Source: Sphingobacterium paucimobilis HER1398 (lineage in GTDB: Bacteria > Bacteroidota > Bacteroidia > Sphingobacteriales > Sphingobacteriaceae). Taken from it: 64,000 nucleotides of DNA. The DNA lies in NCBI RefSeq assembly GCF_000416985.1, contig NZ_ATDL01000002.1, positions 78,040 to 142,039 of the forward strand, read 5' to 3'. Both the position numbers and the translations under genes were made by a program. Below, piece after piece: positions 15,932-24,154 of the stretch. The notes under the pieces were generated by a model, which was not told the DNA's origin, did not search any database, and saw only the letters and a list, made by a program, of their open reading frames with translations. The first letter of the stretch is position 1. Each line of letters opens with the position of its first letter.

Positions 15932-18900
15932 TCACCGCCTAATCACAAAATATCCTTTCTCCCGTTTCCATACGCCATTGTCTTTCAAATCCAGATAATA
16001 GTAATAGGTACCCTCGCGGCTTTCCTTGCCGGTGAATACTCTGTCTCTATTATTATAACCGATGATTTCAGCCTGTACCGAACCGTTCTTATCAAAGATG
16101 GTGACCTTATTTTCCGGAAAGTCCTGTATTCCTTCGATCATCAGGAACTCGTTGATACCGTCACCGTTTGGCGATAGCGCTTGATGCACGACGATCGGCA
16201 GTTTCGCTCCAGCGTCCGCTACCACACGTACCGTAACGGTGACTGCTTTGGCCGCCTCGTGATTAGCGTCGCCTGCCTGTGTTGCTGTAATCTTGACCGT
16301 TCCAAGACGATGAACATGCAGTTCCATATCGGATACCGTAGCGACCGAAGGATCATCAACAGAGAGACTGACCAGCAGGCCGGCATCCGTACGTACATCC
16401 AAAGCTACTGTACCTGCATCCCTTCCCAAGGTCTCAGGAGCCGTAAAACTGATCGTTTGTTTAGCCTTTTTGATAATAAGCCTAGCCGTCTGCAAACCAT
16501 CCATGTAGTTGTTGCCCCCATCGATCATAGCTGTCACCGAATATTCACCTGCATTTGTCTGGTTGTTACCTACATAAGTAACCTTAGCCTCTGTAGGCAG
16601 GCCAGTAGCCACCAAAGCTTTAGACGTGCCATCGTAAGTATACGTCGCATCAGCAAAGGTAAAAGCAGGTAATACCGCCTTCTCTATCGTCAGCTTTCCT
16701 GGTTTGTAACTGATACCATAATTACCGGAAGTAAGTCCTTGTGGTTCGATAGCGTAAACACCAACATCTATTGCCCCCTGACTACTACCTTCATAGCCCA
16801 ACGTACCGCTAAGGATAGATTCATCCTCGTTATTTACAAATCCTGCATAGACGACACCATTCCCCCCTGTATAAGCCATAGCATCATAGTTCTTGTTTTC
16901 ATCCTTAGCCGTGATGCTTAACGCGACACGTTCTATGACACCTACATTGGCGGTTAGCTCCACTGTATTACTGATCTGATAGTTCTCCGCATTGTTTCCG
17001 TTTAAGGTCAGATTGCCCGCCGCCAACGCAACGGTCTTGCCTGTGCCTGCGTCTTTCGTGCCGTAGCTCACCACTGAACTGATCAATCCAATCTGCACAT
17101 CATCGCTCCCGATAATATCACCAACGGCAAAAGCCAATTGAGCAGGCAGTATACTGCCCTGTGTATTACCATCGTAGTCTTTATTGATTACGGCAGTGGG
17201 AACGATACTTACCGTTACTGCTTTAGGACTTATTACCATTGTAAAGTCTTTCGTAGCCGGAAGGTAACCATGACCTCCTTCCTGACGCGCAGTCAGGGTG
17301 ACGGTGCCTACTTTTTTAATCGTTATCTTCCATTTGTTCCCATCAGCAGCATCCTGATAGACTGCGGCAATATTGTCGTCTGCCGAGCTATAGGTCAATG
17401 GCCGTCCCGAATCCACCGTAGCCCCAGGCTCAAATACAGCATCTCCATAGGTTTTGGTCAGTGCAGATGCCGTAATCAGCTGCGTGACTTCCTGCTGAAA
17501 TTCGTAAGCGCCCATATCGATTTTAGAACCGACCAATCGAGGATTTCCTGCCAAGTCTTTATCCCTCGTTATATCAGCCCCGTTGTACAGGTCATTGTCC
17601 CCTGTACCGATGGCTACTGCGCCCAGTTTGAGGCTATAATCGTGGTTTGTGACATCGGCAAAAATCTGTTGCGCCGTGATACCGGCAGCATTGATATTAC
17701 CATCTGCAGTGCTGCTTTCACCCTGCACCAAGCTATATTTCAGAATCTTAGTAGGCGAGCCTGCAAGGGAGCTGCTGCTATTGTCCGCTTTTGTATTGCC
17801 CAGCACCAAGCTGTTGTTGGTTACCAATGTTCGCTTACCCTGTGAAAAACTTATAAAAGAAGTTCCGATATTACCCGCCAGCGTACTGTTATTTAGCGCT
17901 ATTGTATTATCATAAGAAGAAAACGGCACTGAACCCGAATAAATCGCGGCTCCGGTATTTTTTGCGGTATTCTCCGTGAGTGCCGAATTATGAATGCTTG
18001 TGGTGGATCCCCCTTTATCAGACTTCATGTATATACCGCCACCATCGGCATCCGAACTATTTCTATGTATTCGACTGGAATTCATAACAAGATCAGTTAC
18101 TGTCGTCTTGCCAGCAGCATTTGACATCATTCCACCACCATTATTCGTAGCGGCATTTTCAAGAATCTGTGAATTATTTAAAATCAACTTGGACGACGAC
18201 TCTCCAGAAGCAGAAGCGGTATTAGCATAAGAAAAAACACCTCCTCCAAATCGACTCGAGTAGTTTCCTTTGATACTGGAATTCTCCAATTTCACTATCG
18301 ACGATGAAGAATTAGTATTCATGGTATTGGAATATGAATAGGAATAAACTCCACCACCGTTATCCCCTGAATAATTGTCGTGCACATGTGTATTGTCCAA
18401 CAGAATGCTAGAGCTCGGTGCCGGAGAACTAAAGAAAGGCGCATTAGAAGCAGAATAGATACCTCCGCCAAATTCGGCAGATGCATTTCTGCTAATGCGG
18501 GAATTCTTTAAGTGTAGTGTAATCTTGCCATAGGTTGCTAGATAGATCCCTCCTCCATTACCTCGCCATACACTCGCGAAGGCATCTGTCTTCACAAACA
18601 TCTCCGAAGATTGGTCGGCATTCCCCCCTTTTACCTCAAATCCATCTATTATTACATTGATATCCTCTTCGGCGTTTACCACTGTGACTACGTGATGGGC
18701 ATTCTCGCTGTTATTACGGATATCCAATGTTTTTCCGCTTCCGGTTATTGCATCATCATCATTAAAATCACCGGTCAGAATGGTACTTGTCAAGCCACCA
18801 GTAGGGATTACACGTTGTTCGGGCAGTGCCTCATTTCCGATGAAACCACCGTACAGCTCCACATCTTTCACCATCAGGAAAGTACGGTCACGCGCATATT

Positions 18901-19840
18901 GTGCATCAGCACTGAAATCCTTTCCATCTTCGGGCGTATACATGGGCTTGTACGTGCCTTTGGCGACGTAGATCTTTAGAGGATCCGTTTCTGACCAAAG
19001 TCCATTTTCTTTATTCGAATGCGCCCATTTCAGTGCATCCGCTAACTCGGGGATGGCATTTGCCCAACTATCGCCAGAGCCGTTTCCTCCATTGACATGC
19101 TTGTTGACATAAAGTATCTTGTTAACGTCGGGGGCAATACAGATCGGTTGCATTATTGTAAAACTTTGTTTCGCTGTACAGCCATTCGCATCAGTCACGG
19201 TCACCGTATAGGTACCAGCGGACAATCCAGTCGCTGTAGCTGCAGTGCCGCCCGATGGTGCCCATAAATAGGTATATGGTGCTATACCACCCGTAGCGGA
19301 TGCAGTTGCACTTCCTGTATTTCCTCCAAAACAGCTTACATTGGTTTGTGATATTGTAGAGGATATATTCGGAACATTTAAAGTCCCCGCATTTGATATT
19401 GCAGAACCATCGCCAGATACCACACAGCGATAGGTAAATCCATTCATCGAGGCCGTTGCTCCAGTGATCGTTAAAGTAGTAGTTGTAGCACCGGAGTAAG
19501 GCGCACCATTTGTTATATCCGTAAAACCACGACCTTCATCCACCTGCCATTGATAACCGGTCGCATCCGTTGCGGCAACAGAAAAGGTGGTATTGCCATC
19601 TACACAGATGGTTCTGTTCGGTGGATTTCCTGTAATGACAGGTAAAGCCAGAGGAACAGAGACATAGCTTATTGACGCGACATCTTCTACCATCGGTAGC
19701 GCTTTGAGGCTGCCCATATAGAACATTATTAAAAACAGCGAAATGGAATAACAAATGGAATCCGTTACTCTTCGCCTATACCTTTTAAATAAAGCATTCA
19801 CTGTCGGTGTTGGCTGTGATGATGGTCTGTTCATATTCAA
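15932..19840 (-). CDS. Large T9SS type B surface protein with SprB repeat, beta-helix and MBG domains
   Basis: 1,302 aa. The N-terminus has a membrane or signal segment at about 28-48. Then follow an Ig-like domain (about 75-155) and an SprB repeat (NVSCFGGNTGSATASATGG, about 157-232). A right-handed beta-helix (about 240-800) starts with GDSWANAIPELADAL and carries repeated GGGIYS rungs, as in polymorphic outer-membrane proteins. Next come a Big2-like repeat, a YDG-type and two or three MBG-type repeats (about 890-1,140), another Big2-like repeat and a CHU_C type B sorting domain (LSPNGDGINE to the end). The C-terminal 170 residues are closely related to those of the 6068-11131 protein; the rest is not. 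It is probably a surface adhesin exported by T9SS together with the porP product downstream. Confidence 0.9.
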   Translation of the reverse strand: MNMNRPSSQPTPTVNALFKRYRRRVTDSICYSISLFLIMFYMGSLKALPMVEDVASISYVSVPLALPVITGNPPNRTICVDGNTTFSVAATDATGYQWQVDEGRGFTDITNGAPYSGATTTTLTITGATASMNGFTYRCVVSGDGSAISNAGTLNVPNISSTISQTNVSCFGGNTGSATASATGGIAPYTYLWAPSGGTAATATGLSAGTYTVTVTDANGCTAKQSFTIMQPICIAPDVNKILYVNKHVNGGNGSGDSWANAIPELADALKWAHSNKENGLWSETDPLKIYVAKGTYKPMYTPEDGKDFSADAQYARDRTFLMVKDVELYGGFIGNEALPEQRVIPTGGLTSTILTGDFNDDDAITGSGKTLDIRNNSENAHHVVTVVNAEEDINVIIDGFEVKGGNADQSSEMFVKTDAFASVWRGNGGGIYLATYGKITLHLKNSRISRNASAEFGGGIYSASNAPFFSSPAPSSSILLDNTHVHDNYSGDNGGGVYSYSYSNTMNTNSSSSIVKLENSSIKGNYSSRFGGGVFSYANTASASGESSSKLILNNSQILENAATNNGGGMMSNAAGKTTVTDLVMNSSRIHRNSSDADGGGIYMKSDKGGSTTSIHNSALTENTAKNTGAAIYSGSVPFSSYDNTIALNNSTLAGNIGTSFISFSQGKRTLVTNNSLVLGNTKADNSSSSLAGSPTKILKYSLVQGESSTADGNINAAGITAQQIFADVTNHDYSLKLGAVAIGTGDNDLYNGADITRDKDLAGNPRLVGSKIDMGAYEFQQEVTQLITASALTKTYGDAVFEPGATVDSGRPLTYSSADDNIAAVYQDAADGNKWKITIKKVGTVTLTARQEGGHGYLPATKDFTMVISPKAVTVSIVPTAVINKDYDGNTQGSILPAQLAFAVGDIIGSDDVQIGLISSVVSYGTKDAGTGKTVALAAGNLTLNGNNAENYQISNTVELTANVGVIERVALSITAKDENKNYDAMAYTGGNGVVYAGFVNNEDESILSGTLGYEGSSQGAIDVGVYAIEPQGLTSGNYGISYKPGKLTIEKAVLPAFTFADATYTYDGTSKALVATGLPTEAKVTYVGNNQTNAGEYSVTAMIDGGNNYMDGLQTARLIIKKAKQTISFTAPETLGRDAGTVALDVRTDAGLLVSLSVDDPSVATVSDMELHVHRLGTVKITATQAGDANHEAAKAVTVTVRVVADAGAKLPIVVHQALSPNGDGINEFLMIEGIQDFPENKVTIFDKNGSVQAEIIGYNNRDRVFTGKESREGTYYYYLDLKDNGVWKREKGYFVIRR

Positions 19841-19988
19841 GTTAATATTTTGTATTATTTAGCTACTATTTTCACAGATTGCAAAAGAGATCCGATCCAT
19901 TAGCGTACCCATCCCTTTTACAAGAGTTAAATGATTTGTATTAAAAAGTAAAACTAATTAATACAGCAAAACAATATACTATCTGAGG

Positions 19989-20008
19989 GGTGGACAATTG
20001 GGGGACAA
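19989..20008 (-). promoter_or_regulatory. Direct-repeat operator candidate upstream of the second surface protein
   Basis: GGTGGACAA (19989) and GGGGGACAA (20000) are 11 bp apart, the same arrangement as 14239-14258. They lie about 150 bp upstream of the start at 19840. Both copies continue with AAT and a TTTAAA-type A/T stretch. Confidence 0.6.
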
Positions 20009-20009
20009 A

Positions 20010-20462
20010 TGCGAAAGTGGCCATTAAGAGGTATTTAAACGCATGTATCAGACTGCGTGAACCACCACATTGCCACATGATGGAGACATCGAAATCGTTC
20101 GAAAGCAGCATTTATCATCACTTTAACTAGACTCATTTCTTCGCTAAATATTGAAGGAATTACACTTACAGAAGCTCAAATAACCACTATTATAGATAAA
20201 AATCGTGTGTTGGGATACATGACCGCTCACCTTCTGTCGAAATACACCGTCACTCTGTGGGTTCTCATAGGCCGCAGGCCAGCTCTTTGGCAATCGATAG
20301 CTGCCAAGGACAGATCATTAGAAGGAGGGAAACGTATGAAATAAAAAATGATTTTTCAGAAGCCCTGATTCGGTTATTTACAGGTTATATTACGAGGTGC
20401 AATGAGCTTCTGATGTGCAGTAGAACGACATGCCATAAATGAGACATATCAAAAAAATCCGA
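20010..20462. other. Non-coding stretch with a possible decayed Fic-like fragment
   Basis: No intact gene is seen. On the plus strand about 20110-20230 one frame reads LTRLISSLNIEGITLTE, then AQITTIIDKNRVLG. This resembles the IEGNTLT region found near the N-terminus of Fic/DOC family proteins, but it is not preceded or followed by recognisable sequence. The assignment is weak; a chance resemblance is possible. Confidence 0.3.
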
Positions 20463-20921
20463 TTATCTAAGTTTCTCGATTTCCGATTCGGACAGGTGGA
20501 GCAACTCCGCTATCATCTTTGGATCAAAGCCTTTGTCCAACATTGTTTTCGCGGTCTCCAGTTTCATCTCTTCACGGCCCTTTTCTAGCCCTTGTTGCAT
20601 TCCTTGTTGAAGTCCCCTTTCCACGGCACGCTCCTCTAAGATAATCCTTGTTTGCTCAATGGAATACGCGTCCCATTTTCTTTTTAAACTAACATCATAC
20701 ATTTGTCTGTCCTCCTTGTTCATATTACTATATTCTGCGATATCAAACAGCTTCTCAAAAATTGGCTTACGCATATACAGCGGTAATTTGTCCATCTTGG
20801 ACATATTCTTCAAAACGTAAAGCCAACAATCGAAATCAGTCTCAAGTTCAACCTCTTGCTTAACAAAGTTAACCAAAGAAATATAAATAAAGCCATACTC
20901 ATCGTAAAGTTAGATTAATGT
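20463..20921 (-). pseudogene. Rpn/PDDEXK_2 family recombination-promoting nuclease, C-terminal remnant
   Basis: The open part (137 aa from an ATG-like start at 20876; in-frame similarity continues to about 20921 without a start) matches the C-terminal half of Rpn-type putative transposases: ELETDFDCWLYVLKNM, then KPIFEKLFDIAEYSN and a Gly/Gln-rich coiled stretch (ERAVERGLQQGMQQG), ending in SEIEKLR. The N-terminal nuclease core with the PD-(D/E)XK residues (about 150 aa) is absent, so the protein cannot be active. Immediately upstream, 21006-20899 encodes an acidic 35-aa peptide (MIEYYDYDEILLALEEP start) of unknown worth; the rest of 20922-21090 is A/T-rich with no gene seen. Confidence 0.7.
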
Positions 20922-21091
20922 ATTTGGAATTACCCTCATACCGATCCTCTTCCATTGGCTCCTCTAAAGCCAATAAAATTTCATCATAATCATAGTATTC
21001 TATCATAGCTCATTGTTTATAAATAGTTAAAAATCAAAAGCTAATATAACAATAAAAAACAATATATGCTAATAATTTTAGCAACAAAATA

Positions 21092-21120
21092 AACAGCCCC
21101 CGATCATCTCGGGGGCTGTT
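21092..21120. terminator. GGGGGCTGTT hairpin, copy 2 of a repeat
   Basis: The arms AACAGCCCCCGA (21092-21103) and TCGGGGGCTGTT (21109-21120) are perfect 12-bp complements with a 5-nt loop. The hairpin follows the small holin-like gene (minus strand). It and the following CCAAAAGCCAGGTA match the hairpin at 4901-4927. Confidence 0.75.
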
Positions 21121-21170
21121 CCAAAAGCCAGGTATCCTCATATCCATTACTCACTACTCACTACCAATTA

Positions 21171-21332
21171 CTACTTTCTCCTCCGCTCCAGCCATCGCGA
21201 CATCAGATAACTCACCAGCGTACCCAGTGCCGCCATCACCACCGTCTGTAATAGGTCTCCCAGCGTAACCGACGCCCAGAGACTACATAAAGTACCACCT
21301 AATGTACCTGCACGTATATCATTTGTTTTCAT
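21171..21332 (-). CDS. Small holin-like membrane protein
   Basis: 53 aa. The ATG at 21332 opens MKTNDIRAGT, followed by one or two hydrophobic stretches (LGGTLCSLWASVTLGDLLQT and VVMAALGTLVSYLM) and a basic tail (SRWLERRRK). Size, hydrophobicity and the charged C-terminus are those of small phage holins, but no family motif exists to prove it. It is the last gene of the cassette with DUF5675 and DUF6266, and has a strong hairpin 51 bp after its stop. It is too short for most automatic gene calls. Confidence 0.55.
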   Translation of the reverse strand: MKTNDIRAGTLGGTLCSLWASVTLGDLLQTVVMAALGTLVSYLMSRWLERRRK

Positions 21333-21608
21333 ATATTTTTATGTTAACCTGTTATCCTGTTATTCCCGACGATGTCGGGACTTCGTTTCACTACGCTTGT
21401 TATCGAGTTTTATCACTGATCACTCCCTAACCCTTAACAGTTTTACGATTTAACTCTTTAACCCCTTCACTAGTTAACTCGATAACTTGATCACTCCATA
21501 ACTTTTTAACTCCCTAACCCTTAACCTCACTCACTCCCCACTACAAGCTATCAATTGACCAAAGGAAGCCTAGGAAATTTTCGCCTGAAAAGTTTCCAGC
21601 TGACGATG
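21333..21608. other. Pyrimidine-rich low-complexity intergenic stretch
   Basis: Apart from the palindromic repeat at 21364-21396 this stretch is made of short phrases built from CTAACCC, TTAACTC and CACTCC with few purines on the plus strand. Similar text fills 15700-15890, 22320-22400 and parts of 26480-26620. No gene is seen. Confidence 0.5.
21364..21396. repeat. Dispersed palindromic repeat, copy 4
   Basis: TCCCGACGATGTCGGGA then CTTCGTTTCACTACGC, the same orientation as the copy at 5950-5982 and differing at only a few positions. Confidence 0.75.
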
Positions 21609-22043
21609 TCAATGGATAGCGACTTCTCCCTCCCCTACAACATCCACCAGCAATGCATACAATCGCTTGTAAGCCTTAGCGGATTTCAGTAGGATATAAT
21701 CACCGTCATCGTCCTTTGCATAACTGTCACCTACCAAGAGACAACCTGCGGTATCCCCAAAGTTGTTGCCGATATGGATGTACACATACGTGAAGTTTGG
21801 AATATCGCAGATCTCGATCATACCCCGGTGCATCTCCGGGAACCGCCGTTTGTACCGTGCATTCATAGCGCCATAGGTATTCAGCCGTAGCGGATAGACG
21901 CCAGCCGGAATCGCCGTAGCCCCTTTGATCTTCACCTCCCGTACCAGATCCTCCAGACCATAGCAGAGAAACTTACCGTCCAGGTAAACCTCAGACAGGG
22001 TACTGTTCTTCCCCTGCCTGATACGTTTCACCGTTAGTTTCAT
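21609..22043 (-). CDS. DUF5675 family protein
   Basis: 144 aa, full length for DUF5675. Recognisable parts are the N-terminal LTVKRIRQGKNSTLSEVYLDG, the IPAGVYPLRLN strand, the HRGMIEICDIPNFTYVYIH centre and GNNFGDTAGCLLVG with its conserved His and Cys. The family is common in phages and in Bacteroidetes. Its fold resembles L,D-transpeptidase-like proteins, and the His...Cys arrangement would be consistent with a wall-acting enzyme; this is inference, not demonstrated. It lies between two small membrane peptides, a layout like a lysis cassette. Confidence 0.8.
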   Translation of the reverse strand: MKLTVKRIRQGKNSTLSEVYLDGKFLCYGLEDLVREVKIKGATAIPAGVYPLRLNTYGAMNARYKRRFPEMHRGMIEICDIPNFTYVYIHIGNNFGDTAGCLLVGDSYAKDDDGDYILLKSAKAYKRLYALLVDVVGEGEVAIH

Positions 22044-22061
22044 TAATTTAATGCCTAAGCT

Positions 22062-22256
22062 CTAGTCACTGATCACTTCGTCACTCTTTACTTCGTCACT
22101 CTTTACTGTGTCACTACTATCACTTACCACAGCCTCCAATATCCCCAGTCCCAGGGCGACATATCGGATGACATTCAACGCCTTTCCAGGCAACTTCACC
22201 GGAGCCAGCAGCAACATCTGCACCGCCTGGCTTATTTTCTTTAGAATATTTTTCAT
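22062..22256 (-). CDS. Small membrane-associated peptide with repeated acidic tail
   Basis: 64 aa. It has a basic amphipathic start (MKNILKKISQAVQ), one hydrophobic helix (about 31-45, VIRYVALGLGILEAVV), and a tail with the tandem pattern VKSDEVKSDEVISD. It starts 18 bp upstream of the DUF5675 gene on the same strand. No family is recognised. Position and shape suggest a partner of the DUF5675 protein, perhaps spanin- or holin-like; this is inference. Confidence 0.55.
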   Translation of the reverse strand: MKNILKKISQAVQMLLLAPVKLPGKALNVIRYVALGLGILEAVVSDSSDTVKSDEVKSDEVISD

Positions 22257-22426
22257 GTTTTTTAATAATTAAGTTAGAAGAGAGTTAGAGGGGCTGGCGT
22301 TAAACCGTAAATAAGCTAAATCGTGAAGCCTTTACTTTTTAACCGTTTTACGATTTCACTCCTCCTAACCCTCTAACCTCATAACTCCCTTCCGACCCAC
22401 CCAAGAATCAAACTTGATAGCTCCAT

Positions 22427-22618
22427 TGGCCTAGGACTTTTACGCGTTAAGAAAACAGTTTGAGAAGTCCGTAAAAAACAACCCGAAGAAGTGAAACGGC
22501 TCCGGGCTGTTTAGGACTTAAGAAGTGTTTTCAGCGTAATCGTCCAAGCCTTGACCTTTTGGTTCTTTTCTGTCAAGAGAAAATTGCAACGCAATCTCCG
22601 CAGGAAACGACTAGGCCA
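22427..22618 (-). ncRNA. Candidate structured RNA closed by a perfect 8-bp stem
   Basis: The non-coding gap between DUF6266 (stop 22624) and the small peptide folds on paper into one domain. TGGCCTAG (22427-22434) pairs exactly with CTAGGCCA (22611-22618). Inside, TTACGC pairs with GCGTAA and GAAAAC with GTTTTC on the two sides. There are local hairpins AACA-CCCG/CGGG-TGTT (about 22479-22514), TTTTCT/AGAAAA and TTGC/GCAA. The size (192 nt) and closed-rod shape recall 6S-like RNAs, but no consensus is recognised and the strand is uncertain (minus assumed, with the operon). The rest of 22257-22426 is low-complexity. Confidence 0.4.
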
Positions 22619-22623
22619 TGTGG

Positions 22624-23268
22624 CTATGAACTTACTTCAATCTCTCCCAGATAATAACTGTTCGAAGTTTTCACCCCATCCCGGTGCCCCGTGAATATCC
22701 AGCCGACCACATGGTCTCCGGCATAGACAGCAGGAAAGGTAAAGCTCAGTGTACCATCATTGCGTGTTGCCGACTCCAGGATGCTAAAGAACTGCTTCTC
22801 CTTGTTGTACATCAGCAGGATCACCGAGTCATCCGCAAAAGCGTTGAAACTATTCACCTCCGTAGTCCAGGTCACACTGATCTCCTGCGGAGCAGACTCC
22901 GTCCAGAATACCCCCATCAGGTTGGCCAGTCCGCCTTTGGCGATCACTACAGAAGCGTAATCCAACTCAAAACTCGGGTAAGCCCCTGTGATGCCATAAG
23001 CCAAGAGATGCTGTAAGGCCTTGTTGTAGCCCGTCGCTCGAGGCTGCATCGCATCCGAGTAGCCCAGCTTGAGGAGATCCTTGATCGGCGAGAGAAAACT
23101 CACCGCCAGTGAGAAACGAGCCCGTTGGGCCAATTGATCTTCGGTAGCCGGCTTATTGCTACGTTTGGGGAGCGAGCGTACATAATCCACATTACGCCAG
23201 CTCGAGCCGATTACGCTTCCCACTTTCCCGGAGTAAGCGCCTGTAATTCCTTTTAAAAATCTTGCCAT
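22624..23268 (-). CDS. DUF6266 family protein
   Basis: 214 aa, full length for the family. The N-terminus MARFLKGITGAYSGKVGSVIG, then SSWRNVDYVRSLPKRSNK and TEDQLAQRARFSLAVSFL, is its signature. There is no signal peptide or membrane segment. DUF6266 proteins occur in Bacteroidetes, often beside DUF5675 and small membrane proteins; their function is unknown. The C-terminal half looks like a beta-sandwich (alternating short hydrophobic strands, about 110-214), as in virion or tail proteins. The gene starts about 195 bp from the 11-bp repeat array and is transcribed away from it. Confidence 0.85.
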   Translation of the reverse strand: MARFLKGITGAYSGKVGSVIGSSWRNVDYVRSLPKRSNKPATEDQLAQRARFSLAVSFLSPIKDLLKLGYSDAMQPRATGYNKALQHLLAYGITGAYPSFELDYASVVIAKGGLANLMGVFWTESAPQEISVTWTTEVNSFNAFADDSVILLMYNKEKQFFSILESATRNDGTLSFTFPAVYAGDHVVGWIFTGHRDGVKTSNSYYLGEIEVSS

Positions 23269-23462
23269 TTTTTTAGATTCATTTAAACTGTTAAACCATC
23301 GTCTACATGTAAACTATTTTGTGATATCAACAGCGAAACTAGGAGCTTATCACCTAAAATATAAAGTAATGGGACAACATGGGAGGATATGGGACGATAT
23401 GAGACAGACTGTCCCAAAAACAAGATAAAAAGTGGCTCAGCAAGTAGATTTATCCAACGGGC
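23269..23462. other. Leader region of the DUF6266 gene
   Basis: This stretch is A/T-rich near the start codon, with three GGGA(C/G)-type repeats on the plus strand (GGGACAACATGGGAGGATATGG and the following GGACGATATGAGAC). No gene is seen. It separates the start codon from the phased array. Confidence 0.4.
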
Positions 23463-23699
23463 TTCGACTGGGGATGCGGTACCTATGCAGATCTGTTCGG
23501 GACTTGTCCGACTCTGCGTATGCCTTTGTTCGACTGGGCTTCGACACCGCTTCGACTATCCTTCGAGTGCCCTTCGAGTGCGAGTCGAACAGCAGTCGAA
23601 CACCACCCGAAGCGCTCTCGAACATGTCTCGAACATGTCTCGAAGCAGTCCCGAACAACAGTCGAACAGCTCTCGAACACGTGTCGAAGAGCTGTCGAA
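23463..23699. repeat. 22-unit, 11-bp-phased array with mirror orientation (TTCGA half, TCGAA half)
   Basis: The left half has TTCGA (or one-base variants) at 23463, 23496, 23507, 23529, 23540, 23551, 23562 and 23573, all on one 11-bp grid with three decayed positions. The right half has TCGAA (or CCGAA) at 23585, 23596, 23607, 23618, 23629, 23640, 23651, 23662, 23673, 23684 and 23695, exactly 11 bp apart. The halves are reverse complements and equal in length (11 units each) around about 23581; the 6-bp spacers vary. Every core faces the same side of the helix. All reading frames are open here only because stops are avoided by composition. Confidence 0.9.
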
Positions 23700-23719
23700 C
23701 AAAAAATGACAAATTTGAA

Positions 23720-24052
23720 TCAGATTCGGCCCCGTCGTTTACTTTCCTGGATCATATCCTCCAGGTCCTCGAGGTAGTAGCAGTGCCGTTCTCCGATCTT
23801 GCGGGGCACCAGCTTGCCGGTATTCACAAAGCGGTAGTAGGTCGAGCGGCCGATGTGCAGGATATCGAGTACCTCCTCGATGTCCAATAGCTTTCGCTCA
23901 GTTAGGCCTGGCGGCCTGGCCTGTTGCTGTGCATTGTTCATCCGCAATACACAATCCCTTATTTCCAGCACATAGTCACGCATTTCGCGTACATAGCCCT
24001 GTATCTCCGATAGATACACAAGCGTGTCATTAGGAAGATTTTCCATGGTCAA
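23720..24052 (-). CDS. Helix-turn-helix (excisionase/MerR-like) DNA-binding protein
   Basis: 110 aa. The N-terminal 40 residues form a short coiled coil (EIQGYVREMRDYVLEIRDCV). The C-terminal half is a winged HTH of the DNA-binding domain type found in excisionases: RKLLDIEEVLDILHIGRSTYYRFVN, then TGKLVPRKIGERHCYYLEDLEDMI. It ends 20 bp from the phased array and is transcribed towards it, so it is the obvious candidate to bind the array. Similar HTH proteins commonly accompany mobile elements; no integrase is nearby. Confidence 0.8.
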   Translation of the reverse strand: MTMENLPNDTLVYLSEIQGYVREMRDYVLEIRDCVLRMNNAQQQARPPGLTERKLLDIEEVLDILHIGRSTYYRFVNTGKLVPRKIGERHCYYLEDLEDMIQESKRRGRI

Positions 24053-24154
24053 TCCGTGAAATTGAGGCCATAAACCGAAAAACCCGAAAGAAGTCCCTTT
24101 TAAACTCCCCTCCTATACAGCCGGTTAACAATAATTAATAAACATACATTATCT

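Noticed and set aside
23463..23699. CRISPR array
   Set aside because: The repeated core is only 5 bp with 6-bp spacers and flips orientation at the centre; there are no cas genes.
23389..23890. Several long overlapping frames on both strands across the phased array
   Set aside because: They result from the 11-bp repeat avoiding stop codons in all frames; no frame has coding character and the period is not a multiple of three.
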